Source: an uncultured Bacilli bacterium
GTDB taxonomy: Bacteria > Bacillota_I > Bacilli_A > RF39 > UBA660
DNA length: 32,478 nucleotides
Reading direction: 5' to 3'
Assembly (NCBI GenBank): GCA_944332155.1
Contig: CALVJM010000006.1
Span: forward strand, 1-32,478
Positions 13,760 through 20,925 of this stretch are shown here, one piece after another (the stretch's first letter is position 1; each line of letters opens with the position of its first letter). Position numbers and translations under genes: made by a program. The notes under the pieces were generated by a model. The model was not told the DNA's origin and made no database searches. It saw nothing but the letters and a program-made list of their open reading frames with translations.

Positions 13760-14773
13760 TTAATCTCTCGTACCTTGATAAAATTCTTCTTTCGGAAAGT
13801 GTATATAAATTTTTGTATACTCCCCTTCTTTTGATTGTGCCTCTATTTTTAAACCTAATTTAGAAGCTAATTTTTTACATAAATAAAGTCCCATTCCAGT
13901 TGAACTAGCCCCAATACGACCATTTTCTCCCGTAAAGGATTTATCAAAGATACGGGGAAGATCTGAAGGTTTAATACCAATACCATTATCTTCAATCACT
14001 AAAGTTGTATCATCTTTATGATTAATCGTGCTTAAACAAATCTTCGCATCTTTTTCTTTACTATATTTAATACTATTAGATAATATTTGGCCTAACATAA
14101 ATTCTAACCATTTCGCATCACTAAAAACTTCTACATCTACATTCTGTATCTCAATTTGAATGTTACGTAATAAAATATTTTCTTTATGTTTACGAATTAC
14201 CGTATTAACCACATCTTCTAAAGAAGTCTTTTTAATTAAATAATCTTTTTCCGTCGCATTACTACGAGCATAATATAATACTTGATCAATATCTTCTTCG
14301 ATACGACGTATTTCTGGAGCTAGTTTTTTTAACTCAGGATGATTATGCATCATTAAAATACAAGTTGATAGAGGAATTTTGATTTCATGAACCCATAATT
14401 CAATATATTCTTTAAAATCAATCGTATTTTTTTCATAAAGACGAACATATTCATTCATTGACTTACTAGCTTCATATAGAGCTTGATACAATATTTTACC
14501 ATCATAAAATTTCGGTTTAGACATTAATTCAAAAGCTAAATATTTCTTATCTAGCTGTTCTAAAGCATTTAAAAATGTACGATAAAAGAAAGTACGACGG
14601 AGATATTCATACGTAAAAAGAGAAAGTAAAACAAGCACATAAAGAATACCTAATAAATAAATGAGTGTTGGCGTTACTTGAAAAACAATTAATAAAAATC
14701 CAGCAAGAAGTCCAAATCCAAGTAATAAAGCAATCTCTACGATTTTATCTTTGATATAATCTTTTGTTCTCAT
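13760..14773 (-). CDS. BceS-like intramembrane-sensing histidine kinase
   Basis: A 337-residue kinase with two closely spaced membrane helices (about 10-30 and 34-53) and almost no extracellular loop, the mark of kinases that sense through their BceAB transporter. The phospho-acceptor is His129 in LWVHEIKIPL. The ATPase domain has the N box (QILSNSIKYS), G1 (IEDNGIGI), F box and G2 (STGMGLYLCKKLA). Its ATG overlaps the TGA of the response regulator (ATGA). It should phosphorylate the regulator when the transporter engages its peptide. Confidence 0.92.
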   Translation of the reverse strand: MRTKDYIKDKIVEIALLLGFGLLAGFLLIVFQVTPTLIYLLGILYVLVLLSLFTYEYLRRTFFYRTFLNALEQLDKKYLAFELMSKPKFYDGKILYQALYEASKSMNEYVRLYEKNTIDFKEYIELWVHEIKIPLSTCILMMHNHPELKKLAPEIRRIEEDIDQVLYYARSNATEKDYLIKKTSLEDVVNTVIRKHKENILLRNIQIEIQNVDVEVFSDAKWLEFMLGQILSNSIKYSKEKDAKICLSTINHKDDTTLVIEDNGIGIKPSDLPRIFDKSFTGENGRIGASSTGMGLYLCKKLASKLGLKIEAQSKEGEYTKIYIHFPKEEFYQGTRD

Positions 14774-15432
14774 AATAAGATATAACCTTGTCCTCTTCTT
14801 GTTTCAATCACATTTTCTAAACCGATTTCCTCTAACTTTTTACGTAAACGATTCATATTAACCGTTAAAGTATTATCGTCAATAAAGACATTCGTATCCC
14901 ATAAATAATTCATTAAATCATCACGAGTAACAATCGTTCCCACATGTTTTAATAAATAGACAAATATACCAAGTTCGTTTTTGGATAACAATAATGTTTG
15001 TCCTTTTCGTTCTAAAGTACTTTTTAAAGGATTCACGATGACATCTTGGTACTTTAATGTATCTTCATGATGTTCTCTTCTCTTTAGTATGGATTCAATA
15101 TGTAAAAGTAAAATGGTGGGATGGTAAGGTTTACTAATGTAATCATCAGCTCCATAACTCATACTTAATACTTCATCCATTTCTGTATTTTTACTTGTCA
15201 ACATAATAACAAAAACATCTGATTTTTTACGAATTTCTTTTAATATTTGTTCCCCACTTAAAGTAGGTAATGTAATATCTAATAAAACTAAATCAGGGTT
15301 TGACGATAGAATTTCTTCTACAGAATCTATAAAATTGGTAAGGGTTATCGTTTCATAACCATGATGATCCAGTAAACTTTTGACTTCTTCACGTAACGTT
15401 TGATCATCTTCTACAATCATAATTTTTGCCAT
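14770..15432 (-). CDS. OmpR-family response regulator (BceR-like)
   Basis: A 220-residue regulator. The receiver domain carries the acidic pair in VEDD (8-10), phospho-acceptor Asp52 in VLLDITLP and the Lys101 of ISKPY. A winged-helix DNA-binding domain (about 125-220) ends VIETRRGQGYILL. The start MAKIMIVEDD at 15432 is chosen as the normal N-terminus, though its ribosome site (GGTGA) is weak. It is first in the bce-like unit, with a TATAAT at 15448-15453 directly after the rubrerythrin terminator. Confidence 0.92.
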   Translation of the reverse strand: MAKIMIVEDDQTLREEVKSLLDHHGYETITLTNFIDSVEEILSSNPDLVLLDITLPTLSGEQILKEIRKKSDVFVIMLTSKNTEMDEVLSMSYGADDYISKPYHPTILLLHIESILKRREHHEDTLKYQDVIVNPLKSTLERKGQTLLLSKNELGIFVYLLKHVGTIVTRDDLMNYLWDTNVFIDDNTLTVNMNRLRKKLEEIGLENVIETRRGQGYILL

Positions 15433-15447
15433 AGTATCACCAACAAC

Positions 15448-15453
15448 ATTATA
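15448..15453 (-). promoter_or_regulatory. -10 element for the bce-like operon, abutting the rubrerythrin terminator
   Basis: TATAAT on the minus strand, with the matching -35 position (15471-15476) inside the preceding terminator hairpin. Compact terminator-promoter packing. Confidence 0.4.
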
Positions 15454-15457
15454 GCAC

Positions 15458-15482
15458 AAAAAAAGTACCGAAGTACTTTTTT
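15458..15482 (-). terminator. Rubrerythrin terminator
   Basis: A 10-bp stem of AAAAAAGTAC (15459-15468) with GTACTTTTTT (15473-15482) and a CGAA loop on the plus strand, beginning 3 bp after the rubrerythrin stop and ending in T-runs on the minus strand. Confidence 0.75.
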
Positions 15483-15484
15483 GA

Positions 15485-16030
15485 TTAATAGTTTTCTGAA
15501 CGTAATTCAAAGTAAGCTTTTGGATGTGCACATACAGGACATACTTCAGGAGCTTCTACACCATAATGAACATGTCCACAGTTACGACAAATCCAGAAGT
15601 GTTCTTCGTCTCTCTTAAATACACGATCATTATTAATATTTTCGATCATTGCACGATATCTAGCTTCGTGTTGTTCTTCAATTTTAGCAACACTTTCAAA
15701 TAAGAATGCGATATGATCAAATCCTTCTTCACGAGCAACTTTGGCAAATGTAGGATACATGTCTGTATGTTCATAATTTTCACCAGAAGCTGCATCTTTT
15801 AAATTATCTAATGTTCCTGGAATTTCTCCTCCATTAACTAATTTAAACCATAATTTAGCATGTTCTTTTTCATTATTAGCAGTTTCTTCAAAAATGGCAG
15901 CTAATTGTTGATAACCATCTTTTTTAGCTTTACTTGCATAATAAGTATATTTGTTACGTGCTTGACTTTCACCTGCAAAGGCTGTCATTAAATTTTGTTC
16001 TGTTCTTGTTCCTTTTAATTCTTTCTCCAT
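15485..16030 (-). CDS. rbr: Rubrerythrin
   Basis: A 181-residue non-haem iron peroxidase. The ferritin-like domain (about 1-140) carries the diiron ligands in [28 protein letters not shown] and [14 protein letters not shown]. The C-terminal rubredoxin domain (about 145-181) has the two Cys pairs, CRNCG and CPVC. It reduces hydrogen peroxide with electrons from a rubredoxin or NADH system, protecting an anaerobe or microaerophile. The gene follows a PerR-like regulator by 2 bp and should be derepressed by peroxide through the shared promoter. Confidence 0.96.
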   Translation of the reverse strand: MEKELKGTRTEQNLMTAFAGESQARNKYTYYASKAKKDGYQQLAAIFEETANNEKEHAKLWFKLVNGGEIPGTLDNLKDAASGENYEHTDMYPTFAKVAREEGFDHIAFLFESVAKIEEQHEARYRAMIENINNDRVFKRDEEHFWICRNCGHVHYGVEAPEVCPVCAHPKAYFELRSENY

Positions 16031-16032
16031 AC

Positions 16033-16419
16033 TTAACCTTCTTTCTCACTCTCACATTGAGGACATATTCCTTCAAAAACGACACTTGATTTTGTAATAG
16101 TATAGCCTGCTTCTTTTTCAACTAATTTTTGCATTCTTTCATCGACTTTAGATGGTAAATCATAAATATTACCACACTTCACACAATAAATATGGGAATG
16201 CGGTTCAACATTATAATCATACTCATCACTACCATGTGGCATAATAATTCGACGAATAAAATGATGTTCTGCCAAAGTGTTTAAATTACGATAAACGGTT
16301 CCTAAACTAATATTAGGAATGATTTTTCGTACTTGTTCATACACTTCATTCGCACTAAGATGACCATAAGAAGACTGTACAATTTTCAAAATCTGTTCAC
16401 GTTGATAGGAATACTTCAT
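16033..16419 (-). CDS. perR: Fur-family peroxide regulator (PerR-like)
   Basis: A 128-residue Fur-family repressor: a winged helix (about 1-75; [16 protein letters not shown]) and a dimerisation/metal domain with [15 protein letters not shown] and a second zinc pair CPQC. The HSHIYC signature and its placement upstream of rubrerythrin favour PerR over Fur or Zur. It is likely autoregulated: a perfect palindrome overlaps the downstream edge of its own promoter. In PerR, iron-catalysed oxidation of metal-ligand His residues by peroxide releases the DNA. Confidence 0.88.
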   Translation of the reverse strand: MKYSYQREQILKIVQSSYGHLSANEVYEQVRKIIPNISLGTVYRNLNTLAEHHFIRRIIMPHGSDEYDYNVEPHSHIYCVKCGNIYDLPSKVDERMQKLVEKEAGYTITKSSVVFEGICPQCESEKEG

Positions 16420-16430
16420 ACCTCACCCCT

Positions 16431-16451
16431 AAGTAGTAATGATTACTACTT
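16431..16451. promoter_or_regulatory. PerR-type operator
   Basis: A perfect 10-1-10 palindrome with arms AAGTAGTAAT and ATTACTACTT around a central G. Its core fits the 7-1-7 PerR/Fur box type (consensus TTATAATNATTATAA), with changes at two positions in each arm. It lies between the -10 and the ribosome site of the regulator gene. Confidence 0.8.
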
Positions 16452-16458
16452 CATTATC

Positions 16459-16487
16459 AGTATAATTCATAAAACTTTTTTTGTCAA
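16459..16487 (-). promoter_or_regulatory. Sigma-A promoter of the PerR-rubrerythrin operon
   Basis: A perfect TTGACA (16482-16487) and TATACT (16459-16464) with 17-bp spacing on the minus strand. The operator palindrome begins 7 bp downstream of the -10, so bound repressor would block open-complex formation. Confidence 0.8.
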
Positions 16488-16496
16488 TAGTATTTT

Positions 16497-16529
16497 TCAA
16501 AAAGAAAAATAGTTAAAAACTACTTTTCT
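16497..16529 (-). terminator. Terminator of the phosphoglycerol transferase gene
   Basis: A 12-bp stem with one G-U pair (16503-16514 with 16518-16529), a 3-nt loop and then TTTTTG on the minus strand. Between it and the gene stop a second frame stays open for 23 codons (ESEILEKINESFQEEM...IEK) without a start; it may be a trace of an older gene end or chance. Confidence 0.7.
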
Positions 16530-16587
16530 ATTTTTAACATTTCTTCTTGAAAACTCTCATTAATCTTTTCAAGTATTTCCGATTCAA

Positions 16588-18141
16588 CTAGTATAACAAT
16601 CGATGATTATAATAGTTTGATTTTCGCTGTAATTGAGCATCTAGTTTATTTAAACCTAACACTTCAGCTAAAGTTGGTTTTTCTGAGAATAGATTTGTAC
16701 CTAATCCCAATCTATTTCCTTTTATTTTAACACCTAAACTAGCTAAAGTTGTAGGATACATATCAAAAACGGTAAATGTTCTATTCTTGGTATTTTGATA
16801 ATCAACATTTGTATCAACGTTTATGAATGCGTTATAAATAGATCTTTCTCTACTGTCACTAGCAGGAAAAAGATAATTACCCATAACTAAGTGATCACCG
16901 ACAATCACAATAGTAGTATCTTCATAAAAGTCTTGTTCTTGTATCCATTTTACAAACTCGCTTACTTTAGAATCTGAACAAATCACAGAATTCGCATACG
17001 ATTGCGAAGTTGGATTAGTGCACGTTTCATCTTTATAACCTTCAGTAGCGTGTGTATCCGCTGTTAGCATCGTAAAATTAAATGGTTGTTCGGTATCATC
17101 GTCTGCAAGTTCTAATAATTTTTCTTTTGCATAGTCAAATAGTTTAGCATCTTCATAACCCCACCAAACAAAATAATCTTCGTCGATTTTTCCATCATCA
17201 ATCGCTGAATAATAATCATATATGTTATAATCACCATGTTGTTTAAAATAATTAGACCTTCCTCCAAAATCAGAATCGGAACCAAGCATTAAATATTGAC
17301 GATAACCATTATCTTTTAAAATTTCACCTAAACTATACACACCTGGTAAAAATGTAGAATACTGATTCATAGTATTTCCATCAATTGGAATATTTAATGG
17401 AACTCCCGATGTTTGGGCAACCATCGCTGCGACTGTCCAAGTTGTTCCATAAATTGTTTGAGCACCACCTAAGGAATCATTATGAGAAAAATTAATATTA
17501 TCTAAAGCAATTTCTTCTAATCCAGGAATAAGATTATCTTGACCAATATTTAAATCTCCTACATTCGCATATGAGCTCTCCATCGATTCTAAAAAAATAT
17601 AAATTAAATTTCGTTTTTCTTCTGGAAATGTAAGATTTGCCTTTTTAGGATCAACATAATAGTCTTCATATAAACTACTTGCATTTAAATTGTTATGAAT
17701 ATATGTACCAAGATCTAGTGCTTTTGCGCCATAAATAATACTACTAATAAAAACTAAAACATTTATCCACACTAGATAGGTTGTACTATCTTTCACTGTC
17801 CAATGCCAATTAAACTGTTTTTTACCAATTTTTATATTTCCCTTTATCCTAAAAGAATGCTTAAAACATGGGCTCATCATAATTGCAACAATGATAAACA
17901 AAATGAATATATCCCCTAAATAAGGTTTTATATAATTTATATATTGCAGAAAAAAGTCATCATTAGCACCAGTTAGTGGTACTTTTAAATGAAAAATTAA
18001 TTGATCTAAAGTAACATCTGAAAAGGCAATCTTATACCAATCAGCTGATAAAAATATGATTAATCCCAATAACAATAAAATTAAAGAAATACTATTTCGA
18101 AGATTTCTTAATCGACTTCTTTTTTTTCTTAGTCTTTCCAT
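16588..18141 (-). CDS. LTA synthase/sulfatase-family phosphoglycerol transferase
   Basis: A 517-residue membrane enzyme with three membrane helices (about 16-32, 76-91 and 122-138) and a large extracytoplasmic alkaline-phosphatase-like domain (about 175-490). Metal and catalytic candidates are Glu185 in YIFLESMESS, Thr233/234 in YGTTWTVAAM, His364 in ADTHATEG and Asp416-His417 in IVGDHL. The GTxWT-type motif and GVPLNIP are closer to the phosphoglycerol transferase (MdoB/OpgB-like) branch than to classical LtaS, which usually has five helices. It probably moves glycerol-phosphate from phosphatidylglycerol to a surface glycan. The start has AAGGAAGTG upstream and overlaps the preceding gene by 50 bp. 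Confidence 0.88.
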   Translation of the reverse strand: MERLRKKRSRLRNLRNSISLILLLLGLIIFLSADWYKIAFSDVTLDQLIFHLKVPLTGANDDFFLQYINYIKPYLGDIFILFIIVAIMMSPCFKHSFRIKGNIKIGKKQFNWHWTVKDSTTYLVWINVLVFISSIIYGAKALDLGTYIHNNLNASSLYEDYYVDPKKANLTFPEEKRNLIYIFLESMESSYANVGDLNIGQDNLIPGLEEIALDNINFSHNDSLGGAQTIYGTTWTVAAMVAQTSGVPLNIPIDGNTMNQYSTFLPGVYSLGEILKDNGYRQYLMLGSDSDFGGRSNYFKQHGDYNIYDYYSAIDDGKIDEDYFVWWGYEDAKLFDYAKEKLLELADDDTEQPFNFTMLTADTHATEGYKDETCTNPTSQSYANSVICSDSKVSEFVKWIQEQDFYEDTTIVIVGDHLVMGNYLFPASDSRERSIYNAFINVDTNVDYQNTKNRTFTVFDMYPTTLASLGVKIKGNRLGLGTNLFSEKPTLAEVLGLNKLDAQLQRKSNYYNHRLLY

Positions 18142-18484
18142 TCTTCACTTCCTTTATATTATCTTTATCGATAATATCTATTGTAATATTAAAAGAAAAT
18201 GTTTGTTTTATAAATGAAAATATAAAAGGTAATAAAACAGCTAAAAACAACGCAATAGCTAAATACTTCATATTTAATGAATTTGTAAAATGCGCTATAG
18301 ATAGATACACCTCTGCTCCTTCATATATAGTTGATAATACCGTAACTATAATTAAATTAATAAATAAAACATAAAGAACATATAAATAAAACCATTGTTT
18401 CATATTATAATTTTTTTTATTAATTATTTCTGTAACCCATACTGCAATAACAGATGGTAATAAATAACATATCAATTGCATCAT
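18092..18484 (-). CDS. Small polytopic membrane protein upstream of the phosphoglycerol transferase
   Basis: A 130-residue protein with four predicted helices (about 4-20, 29-52, 58-72 and 74-92) and a C-terminal tail of Lys-rich sequence (KTKKKKKSIKKSSK) that should sit in the cytoplasm near acidic lipids. Family not recognised. Its last 50 bp overlap the start of the transferase gene in another frame; part of the Lys/Arg-rich coding on both sides comes from the same A/G-rich DNA. The shared promoter and overlap suggest a transferase partner, possibly supplying the helices the enzyme lacks (inference). Confidence 0.7.
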   Translation of the reverse strand: MMQLICYLLPSVIAVWVTEIINKKNYNMKQWFYLYVLYVLFINLIIVTVLSTIYEGAEVYLSIAHFTNSLNMKYLAIALFLAVLLPFIFSFIKQTFSFNITIDIIDKDNIKEVKNGKTKKKKKSIKKSSK

Positions 18485-18556
18485 ATCACATCACTTCTTT
18501 CTTCAAAATAATACCACTTTAATAATTTCACAACATATTCAATAAGTGTTGGCCAT

Positions 18557-18584
18557 ATTATAACACACGCATATTTTTTGTCAA
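18557..18584 (-). promoter_or_regulatory. Sigma-A promoter of the membrane protein-phosphoglycerol transferase operon
   Basis: Perfect TTGACA (18579-18584) and perfect TATAAT (18557-18562) with 16-bp spacing on the minus strand. The leader is about 65 nt. Among the best matches to the consensus in the window. Confidence 0.8.
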
Positions 18585-18594
18585 ACAAGCATCT

Positions 18595-18621
18595 AAAAAA
18601 CACTCTATTAAAGTGTTTTTT
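18595..18621. terminator. Intrinsic terminator downstream of the toxin-immunity locus
   Basis: A perfect 10-bp stem AAAAAACACT (18595-18604) with AGTGTTTTTT (18612-18621) and a 7-nt loop. It lies about 110 bp after the true SUKH stop and just before the next promoter. A/T runs on both sides make it usable in either direction. Confidence 0.7.
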
Positions 18622-18730
18622 TATCACTATATTTCTACCTTTAAAAGTATCTACAAAAAATATAATTTTTGATAAGATATACTATTTTATTATATTCAAC
18701 TTAAATATGTTTTAACTATCCTAAAAGATT

Positions 18731-19289
18731 TTACCTATATTTCTCAGCAGCTTTCTTTAGCAAATCGTCCAAATCATTACTTAAATTAAGTTCTATATCA
18801 TCTAAATTTATTTGTTCTTTTTGTTCAAATTGAAACTGCATAATAAATTCACTAAAATTATGTGCTACTAAATATGTATCTTCGACTTTGTCATGAATCC
18901 AGAAATAAATATGGTGATTTTTTTTTATCCATACAGACCAGATTTCCTCCTGGTAAATCTGCTATGGGAAATAAGTTTGATGGAATAATATCTTGATAAA
19001 ATAAAATTTTTTTCTCCAAATTATTGGCATCATTACCAAGATCAAAAATAGAATCTAATTCAACACTCTTCTGATTAAGTACTTTTTTCAAAGAAGCACT
19101 AAGCGTAAATAAACAGTTATCTTTTATGTAATCATTTCCATAATATTGTAAATAAAATACATAATCAGCGGGTAAAACTAATGAATATTTTTTTTGAATT
19201 TTTTCAATACAATCCATCCCCCATACATTAGAGTTTTGCTTCATCTCAGTATCAATAATTTCATCTAATTTGATTTTTAAATTATCCAT
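18731..19289 (-). pseudogene. SUKH-family (SMI1/KNR4) immunity protein, frameshifted in an A9 tract
   Basis: The first frame (19289 to a TGA at 18891) gives 132 residues with SUKH features: MDCIEKIQKKYSLVLPADYVFYLQYYGND and IIPSNLFPIADLPGGNLVCMD. The domain should continue, and it does in the next frame: after MDK, removing one A from the run at 18918-18926 reads KNHHIYFWIHDKVEDTYLVA, then HNFSEFIMQFQFEQK, ending AAEKYR-TAA at 18731. The repaired protein is about 185 residues, normal for the family. SUKH proteins neutralise polymorphic toxins. An AGGAGG ribosome site precedes the ATG. A 9-base A run could be a sequencing error, a slippage site or phase variation, so the gene may still be functional. 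Confidence 0.8.
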
Positions 19290-19319
19290 TTATAAATCCT
19301 CCTCAAGAACTAATTTCAT

Positions 19320-19442
19320 TTATTCAGGAAATTCACTATGATACCGTGTGTAACCTGAGAACGTTGTCCATCTGATAAAAAAAGAATTTCAACTAAAGTT
19401 TATCCTTTTCCATCCCTAGTTCTAGTAGAAACACTCCATTAT
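19320..19442 (-). pseudogene. 3' remnant of a second polymorphic toxin C-terminal domain
   Basis: The 123 bp between the PoNi stop and the SUKH gene still carry coding sense: SVSTRTRDGKG, a TAA, TLVEILFLSDGQRSQVT, a frameshift, then RYHSEFPE followed by TAA, with the SUKH ribosome site right behind. This reads like the end of a toxin effector domain sitting directly before its immunity gene, the standard order in polymorphic toxin loci. One nonsense codon and one frameshift are needed and nothing remains 5' of it. The toxin family is not identified. Confidence 0.5.
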
Positions 19443-20156
19443 TTAATCATTGAAATGTACTAAATCATAAGGATAATATTGCTGTTCTTTTAATTCTTTA
19501 TCATCTAATTGTAAAATTTTTGCAATTGCTCCCGCTTCATACGCCCAATAGCCATAATAAGTATCTTGTTTACTCTTATGACTATCATACCAAGCACACT
19601 CATTATGAATTTCATACCACTGTTTTTCTAAGTAATTTTTTAACATTTTTGAAGAAATAAGCTTGTCTTTTTCCTTAATAATCTCTCTAACTGGTTCGTA
19701 AATACCTTTGAATTGAAATTCGTTTGATTTCATTTCCCAAGTTGAGTCAATGAATTTCATTAAGTAATTAAGTAAATAGTCATTTAATTGTTCATTACTT
19801 ATTTTTTCTTGCAAATCTTTAAATTCATTTTTATTTATATTCAATAATATGCCTAACGATAGCACTCTTACTAATTCTATATATCCATATTTTATTTCCC
19901 ATGCAAATGAATAATATTCTAAAAATTTTTTAAAATCTTTTTTAATATCCAAAATAGGCATTCCTAAGGAATATAATAAATTTATTTTTTTTGTATAATA
20001 CATTACTAGGGCATTATATCCATTTCGAGTTCCTTGCGAATCAATCCCCTGTTTTTCTATCACTTGTGGTAAAATTTTTTCAAAATCCTGTATACTTTCT
20101 ATTGTGAATAATAATGATTTTTTTAAATAATCTTCATTTTTTATTTGATCTCTCAT
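19443..20156 (-). CDS. PoNi immunity protein (DUF1910/DUF1911)
   Basis: A 237-residue cytosolic helical protein. The N-terminal half (about 1-115) fits DUF1910 and the C-terminal part DUF1911: WYDSHKSKQDTYYGYWAYEA, GAIAKILQLDD and QQYYPYDLVHF are family-diagnostic. PoNi proteins bind and inhibit PoNe DNase toxins in contact-dependent competition. Here the gene begins 2 bp after the end of the PoNe reading frame, the expected pairing, and is intact although the toxin is not. It may protect against PoNe-armed kin (an orphan immunity role; inference). No ribosome site stronger than GAAAGGAAATT is seen. Confidence 0.88.
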   Translation of the reverse strand: MRDQIKNEDYLKKSLLFTIESIQDFEKILPQVIEKQGIDSQGTRNGYNALVMYYTKKINLLYSLGMPILDIKKDFKKFLEYYSFAWEIKYGYIELVRVLSLGILLNINKNEFKDLQEKISNEQLNDYLLNYLMKFIDSTWEMKSNEFQFKGIYEPVREIIKEKDKLISSKMLKNYLEKQWYEIHNECAWYDSHKSKQDTYYGYWAYEAGAIAKILQLDDKELKEQQYYPYDLVHFND

Positions 20157-20158
20157 CT

Positions 20159-20749
20159 CTAATTTCCTTTCGGTTTTTTACCATTTAAAAAACTCTCAAC
20201 TACATTTCCTTTAGAATCAACATTAATTAATGTATATTGAACATTATCTGGATTTAATGTCATTTCCAACAGAATTTCTTTTGCTTTCTATGTGCCAACA
20301 ACATTCTCTAATCTATCGACAATTCATTTATTACTCATTTGACGAGTGCCATCCTTTAATGTACTTAACTTAGAAGTTCCATATTTTGCTTCACTAATCA
20401 CAAATTTTGGTGGTCCTATCGTTGAATCTTCATAAATTCCATCTATTCCTTGATGTATTTTATCATCCAAAGAAGTTACTCTATCTTTACTGATTCTATT
20501 GAGATTTTTAACAGTTTCTTCATAAAAATAATCTTGAACTATTTCTGCAAAGTTACCTTTTTGTTTGCTGTTTTCAAGAATAATATCATCATTTTTAACT
20601 CTATTAATGATATCATCTGATTCACCAATACTTTTATCTAGCTTTTTACCAATATCATTAATATTCAACCCATTGATTTTATCTATTGATATATTCTGTT
20701 TCTTGAGTTCCACTAATATATCTACTTCCCTCATGTTTGTTTTCCTCAA
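20159..20749 (-). pseudogene. PoNe-type DNase toxin domain with two in-frame nonsense codons
   Basis: One frame runs 196 codons from 20749 (TTG; an ATG lies at 20734) to a TAG at 20159-20161, interrupted by TGA at codon 142 (20324-20326) and TAG at codon 154 (20288-20290). The core matches the PD-(D/E)xK-like PoNe nuclease: KGNFAEIVQDYF (Glu69), RISKDRVTSL, GIDGIYED (Asp103), ISEAKYGTSKL (Glu120, Lys122) and DGTRQMSNK. The region after the stops (VDRLENVV, NVQYTLINVDSKGNVVESFL) is the normal family C-terminus. No delivery domain (LXG, WXG or Rhs) precedes it, so it is an orphan cassette. The truncated 141-residue product keeps the catalytic residues but is probably unstable. Confidence 0.8.
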
Positions 20750-20925
20750 TCTGATTTCATTATCTACATTTTTGTGTTCTTATCTTTCGATAGTTCAAAA
20801 ATTTATCTACACGTTACAATGGATAAAAACGATTTCAAAACCAACGATTATCTTTTTGGTGATTAGTAACTTTATCAGTATACATAGTTTTTTCTAACAA
20901 CAAATATTTATTATGGAAAAAAAGA
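20750..20925 (-). other. Gap upstream of the PoNe remnant with a possible coding trace
   Basis: On the minus strand one frame reads MYTDKVTNHQKDNRWF-stop-NRFYPL-stop-RVDKFLNYRK before breaking up. This could be the tail of another degraded gene. No promoter, delivery domain or repeat is visible here. Confidence 0.25.

Noticed and set aside
15433-15531. N-terminal extension of the response regulator to 15531.
   Set aside because: It would run through the rubrerythrin terminator and into that gene; the family start MAKIMIVEDD is at 15432.
6549-20326. Several broken genes have TGA where Trp would fit, suggesting TGA recoded to Trp (code 4).
   Set aside because: Long intact genes use TGG throughout, and TGA is a genuine stop in ATGA overlaps (14770-14773, 26678-26681). 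The broken genes also carry TAG, TAA and frameshifts, so this is ordinary decay by G-to-A change.
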